This document shows, piece by piece, positions 60,401 to 64,000 of a stretch of 64,000 nt of DNA. The position numbers and the translations under genes were made by a program. Every line of letters starts with the position of its first letter. Within the stretch, counting starts at the first letter, position 1. Source of the stretch: Tetragonia tetragonoides (Eukaryota; Streptophyta; Magnoliopsida; Caryophyllales; Aizoaceae); contig CM076144.1 of the NCBI GenBank assembly GCA_038025085.1, positions 36,738,501 through 36,802,500 on the forward strand, given 5' to 3'. The notes beneath the pieces are model-generated. The model did not search any database. It was not told where the DNA came from and worked only from the letters and a program-made list of their open reading frames with translations.

Positions 60401-63400
60401 GTTGGGGAATGTACATTTTCTACTCAATTATGTACGCTTGACAACGGCGAAGAGGCCTGAAGTGCAAATGTAGTAGCAGATAGCATGGCCAAACAAGGCC
60501 TTGACAGAAAGCAGGAGTTTTTAGCTTGATTTTAGAATTTTATTCTTTAATCTCTGTAAGGAATACTTTTATAGCTGTTGATAGGAGTTATTACTGTGCT
60601 GTTGCATTCTATTTTGGCCATCTCTGTATCGTTCAAATTTTATCAGATGTCCCCAAAGGGACTTCTATTTTGGCCATCTCCACAGCCAATGATTGCAAGC
60701 CCCATTCAACCCTTCCTAGAAGGTGTGTATGGTGTGTTCGAATGATGCTTTACTGGAGTTGTTCCCTTGGTGTATTGCATTAGTTACATATTCATGTAAC
60801 TAAGCTATTCATTATGAATAAAACTTGCGTCTAATTATCAACACACAAAAAAAAAAAAAAAAACAGAAATGAGCCAAAATAGGAATTCCCATTTTCAAAC
60901 ATGCCATCTCATTCCATAGGTGTTTTTTTTTCCTCTTTATAAGCTTTAACAAATGCTTTTAGTAACAGAAGGTTTATAGGCCCTGATAATCTGATATACC
61001 AAGGCTCACACCTCATTAGCAAAGAAGACTTGCAAACAAAACGACATGGAGTAGGTGAACTTGATGTTCTTTAATTCATCCCAAATGCAAAACAGAACTA
61101 GAACCAAAGAGCATTTCTAGATTACATAAATATAAGACATACAAGCTCCCTCCTCAGCAAGCCTAATCCACCAAAAGACTGCATCAATTTTCCTTTCTCA
61201 AAGAGCCCAAAGTTCCAAAAGAAATTGGCCCTATTGCTTGATGTCAGAGGCACCATACTGATGTGGGAGAATAATTGAAAACATTCAAAGCTCCACATCT
61301 AAATCTCTTACATCCTTTGAAACTTTGATGATTGTAGCACATTACCCACATACCAAAGTGCGAGTAATCTCCTGGACTATCACTATCACCCTAATTTTTA
61401 TTCGAAGACTACAGACCCTAGAAAAATCTTCTAATTGGGAAAAAATACTTATCGAGTATTGTTGTACATCCCCTGTCTTCAAATGAAAATTTTACCCTGT
61501 TTCTAAATTTTAATTAAAAAGTATGAAAACTTGCAAAGGAGAGGGTGGAATAAAGGGGAAAATCCTCACCATAGCGTAGATGGGGACTCACATGGCCCGG
61601 GTAAGAGGGATGCTTACTACTAAGTTAAAGAAATTGGCCCATCTAAACCTATTCCCACATCTAAATATTCACCCAATGCCTGGTGCATAACTAACCATCG
61701 ATTTTTAAAGCCTCGACCTTATCCCTATAAAAGCTACTAGTCTTGACATCCGACCTGTGAAACCCATGACTGAGCTTAATATTTTGTGAACAAATAATCC
61801 CATTTCATTTCCCTTGAAGTTCTGTTGACAAACACCAACACCATTACCAATGGCAGTGCCTTAACATGCATGCAGTCTCACCCGTAACCAATTAAGATTA
61901 GTAGAATTTGCAAGTGACTCGTAAAAAAACATTTCGAGAAAAAAAGTGGTCTTCCCTTTCTTCCCACCTTTCCGACTAGCCTTATTCGAAGTTATTGTGT
62001 TGGGTTATTGGTTTAGTAATTATCAGACAGCATGGCCACACATGGTTGCAGTTATTCTAAAGCAATCAAGCATCAACCTTACATCTTCTAGTGTTTCAAT
62101 TTTATTAACCTAATGTTTTGGTGGAAAGAAATGCTAACAGACATAACAACTTCCCAGATAGAACAAAACTTCTACCAGATTTTCTGGTTCCTGTTAGCTA
62201 TTTGCATGAATTTTCTTCTCATATTTCAAAATATCTTATTGAAACAAACAACTTAGAAGTCCCGTGGTCAGTCTGGGTGAGGTAGTAGCTAATGTCTCCC
62301 ACAAAAAAATCAGATGATATGAACTAGGAGACCTATATTGGGGATCAGCATACATCATACATTCATACCTGTAATCAACATTTCCTGAAATTTGTGAACA
62401 TAATCCAGATAAACTTACGGGTCTATAGATCACATTAAAAGTTATGTGTACGAGGCTCATGTACATGCATAATTTCTAGCTAGGGCAAAGTAATGCATGA
62501 TAGACTTTATATTTGAAACATGGCAAAAAAACAAAACTAAATGAAACTGATTATGGCAACAAATTGCATGTGAATACAAGTAGCTCATAATCATATGTCC
62601 GTCCATCTTATTCAACAGCCGAAAGAGAAAGCCTTGGAGACAACATAGGGTTTAGCTATACCTGATAGAGATCGTCATTTGAATCAGCATATCTTCTTTG
62701 CAACCTTGCTTCCCGTAACAATAGAGCTACTGACCAAAAATCGTTGCCCGCATTTTCCTTCGACGTAGAGCACCCTGGCATTCTTCCAATGGATGGATGG
62801 CAAGGGTTCTTTGCAACTTTGATAATCCAATTCATCATTTCTTCAAGAAAATCACGTTTCCTCTTGCGAGAAGTACTGTCTTTGTTAATAGCAGAATGAT
62901 ATTCTATTTCAACAAAGTCCTTACTGTCACATAATTTATCGTCATCATCAAGAGCAGATATAGCCACACCATTCTGCCCTTCATTACTCTTGTCACTTTT
63001 TGGCAAATGCAAAGTCTCCTTCACGGCCACATTAATATGCTTGCAAATTTCATCATATCCAATTTCCTCGTCCTTCACTACCAGTTCCTTCCCATCTATT
63101 GAGAAATTCCTAAACCCTTTCTCTAACTCTAGTGACAACAAAGCAAAACTCCCTCCACATTCATAATTTCCATTTTCTCTTGTGATTCTATTCAACCATT
63201 GATCCAATTCATCCAAATACTTGTAATAGATCAACTTAATTGGTGAACCCATATTATAATCAAACCTAAACTTTTCAGCAATCAAACCCCACAAATTATC
63301 CTTCGAAACCTCACCGTACCCGCCCCTATCTCTCACTAAACAGAACAGCTTAAACAAATCCACTGGTCGACCATCTCCCAACAGTGGTGGGATTGGCCTC

Positions 63401-63597
63401 ATCTGATTCTTGGCACGCACACCCCTCAACAAAACCATAAGGACTTGATCAAACAAGGAACGTAGCTTGTCATCACACTTATCCCATTTCACATCATCAT
63501 CACTGTCTGGAAAATAATTATCACCAAGTTCATTGCTCTCATTATTTTCAGTGCAATTCACCTCAGACCCATCTTTTAAATTCGACCATTCTGCCAT
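57412..63597 (-). CDS. ARID-ELM2-SANT-like chromatin protein (ARID1/ARID2 type), two exons, 599 aa
   Basis: Exon 1 62662-63597 (312 codons) and exon 2 57412-58275 (287 codons plus stop) join in phase at a GT-AG intron (donor GTATAGC, acceptor TTTGCAG). The N-terminus is acidic. The ARID DNA-binding domain spans about 44-140 (LLGDGRPVDLFKLFCLV, GGYGEVSKDNLW, YYKYLDELDQWL). Exon 2 has an ELM2-type motif (VSVGPRFQAEVPIWTG, QVWAPD) and a SANT/Myb-like segment (SWSDEEEKRFKQII). The architecture is that of Arabidopsis ARID1 (At2g46040), a nuclear protein linked to histone deacetylation; that link is family knowledge. A basic RKRKR at the end of exon 1 could be a nuclear signal. The start is the first ATG; a leader exon ending in CAAAGACAGAG/GT near 63822 and an acceptor at 63610 suggest one 5' UTR intron. 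Confidence 0.92.
59700..60863 (+). mobile_element. 5'-truncated LINE remnant (end of ORF2 plus poly(A))
   Basis: The plus strand reads VWKEMNVRIFEGKK, then after a frameshift EIFELILLHMVLWINA, both typical of the segment after the LINE zinc-binding region. RNase H remnants follow (60109-60441; AEVYATYKIL) and end in VADSMAKQGLDRKQEFLA. A 3' UTR and an A tail (60847-60863) complete it. Several frameshifts show age. The 5' boundary is approximate and no TSD was found. Confidence 0.8.
59830..60032. mobile_element. Short DNA transposon nested in the LINE remnant (9-bp TSD)
   Basis: The 9-bp sequence TGAGATTTA lies at both borders (59821-59829 and 60033-60041). Removing the insert and one copy restores LINE continuity. 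The ends ATACC...GGTAT are weakly inverted. The interior repeats GGCCGATACGG-type units. A 9-bp TSD suggests a Mutator-like origin; the weak TIR leaves this open. Confidence 0.6.
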
Positions 63598-64000
63598 GAC
63601 TGCCCCTCTCTAATCAATGAACTTAACAACAAATGCTAAATGGAACAAACCAGTACAGAGCAAAAAGACTTGACTTTTAAGGCACCAACAACTTCCTTAA
63701 GTTTCAAGGACTGATAATAGAACAGACCCACATTGCATATAGCTAAATAAATTCAATGGATACCAATAAAATCAGGTCTTTTGAAGTCAATACCTTGATC
63801 TTATGGAACATGCAAACGATACCTCTGTCTTTGCTCTGAGTTTGTGCAGAATTTCACCTGAGCTTCAAAGGGGTTAGAGAAGACAAAGGTAGTATTTTGA
63901 GCAGCTAAAATAAAATTTTAATGGTCTGGGAAATTATTCAATTACATATGAATAGATCCCAGCAGATTTGCGAAATAAAATTTAAAAAAAAAAAAAAAGA
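63598..64000. other. 5' UTR and promoter side of the ARID gene
   Basis: Minus-strand leader. A candidate non-coding exon ends at about 63822 and an acceptor is at 63610. An A run closes the window (63983-63998). Confidence 0.5.

Larger units (their letters stand above)
58276..62661 (-). other. Intron of the ARID gene (4.4 kb)
   Basis: Contains a G run (59100-59120), the LINE remnant at about 59700-60863 and a nested element (59830-60032). No additional exon found. Confidence 0.7.

Overview
This is a window of nuclear DNA from a flowering plant, almost certainly a eudicot. The genes have many short GT-AG introns, intergenic DNA is AT-rich, and the transposons (plant L1-type LINE with an RNase H domain, Athila-like Gypsy, hAT, Stowaway and PIF/Harbinger-like MITEs, tRNA-derived SINEs) are typical of plants. 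I cannot fix the species from sequence alone. No bacterial, viral or organellar genes were seen.

Layout. 1-1000: first coding exon (minus) of a proline-rich protein resembling Arabidopsis At5g52430/At4g25620. 1000-5480: intergenic DNA with MITEs and an insertion made of little more than poly(A). 5488-11141: a nearly full-length but mutated LINE (minus), with recognisable ORF1 (zinc knuckle) and ORF2 (endonuclease, RT, zinc-binding region, RNase H). 12122-26300: an M1-family zinc aminopeptidase gene (minus) that I could assemble as 33 coding exons summing to exactly 985 codons including the stop. Its introns hold a truncated Athila-like element, a 276-bp tandem duplication and LINE fragments. 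26330-34500: gene-poor DNA with MITEs, a SINE cluster and long AT microsatellites. 35864-38824: an intact TIR-NBS-TPR (TNP/XTNX type) gene (plus), apparently intronless in the CDS. 41167-45373: a three-exon coiled-coil protein gene (minus) with a 1-kb hAT element in intron 2. 47471-54105: a six-exon E2 ubiquitin-conjugating enzyme of the UBC4/5/6 group (minus). 57412-63597: a two-exon ARID-ELM2-SANT-like chromatin protein (minus), with a LINE remnant carrying a nested DNA transposon in its intron.

From memory, the gene order agrees with ancient eudicot microsynteny: UBC6 (At2g46030) adjoins ARID1 (At2g46040), and in the duplicated Arabidopsis block the M1 aminopeptidase At1g63770 lies close to UBC5 (At1g63800). 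The genes act in separate processes (peptide turnover, TIR-type signalling, ubiquitination, chromatin). They are neighbours, not a pathway.

The strongest observations are these. The catalytic motifs of the aminopeptidase sit on very small exons, including consecutive 19-, 5- and 12-nt exons, and the 12-nt one encodes the catalytic tyrosine. The Athila fragment lacks a 3' LTR and is flanked by a 92-bp duplication of intron sequence, far longer than an integrase target-site duplication. A near-identical 276-bp tandem duplication in the same gene copies a splice donor. There are several transposon insertions with clean target-site duplications, including one nested within a LINE.
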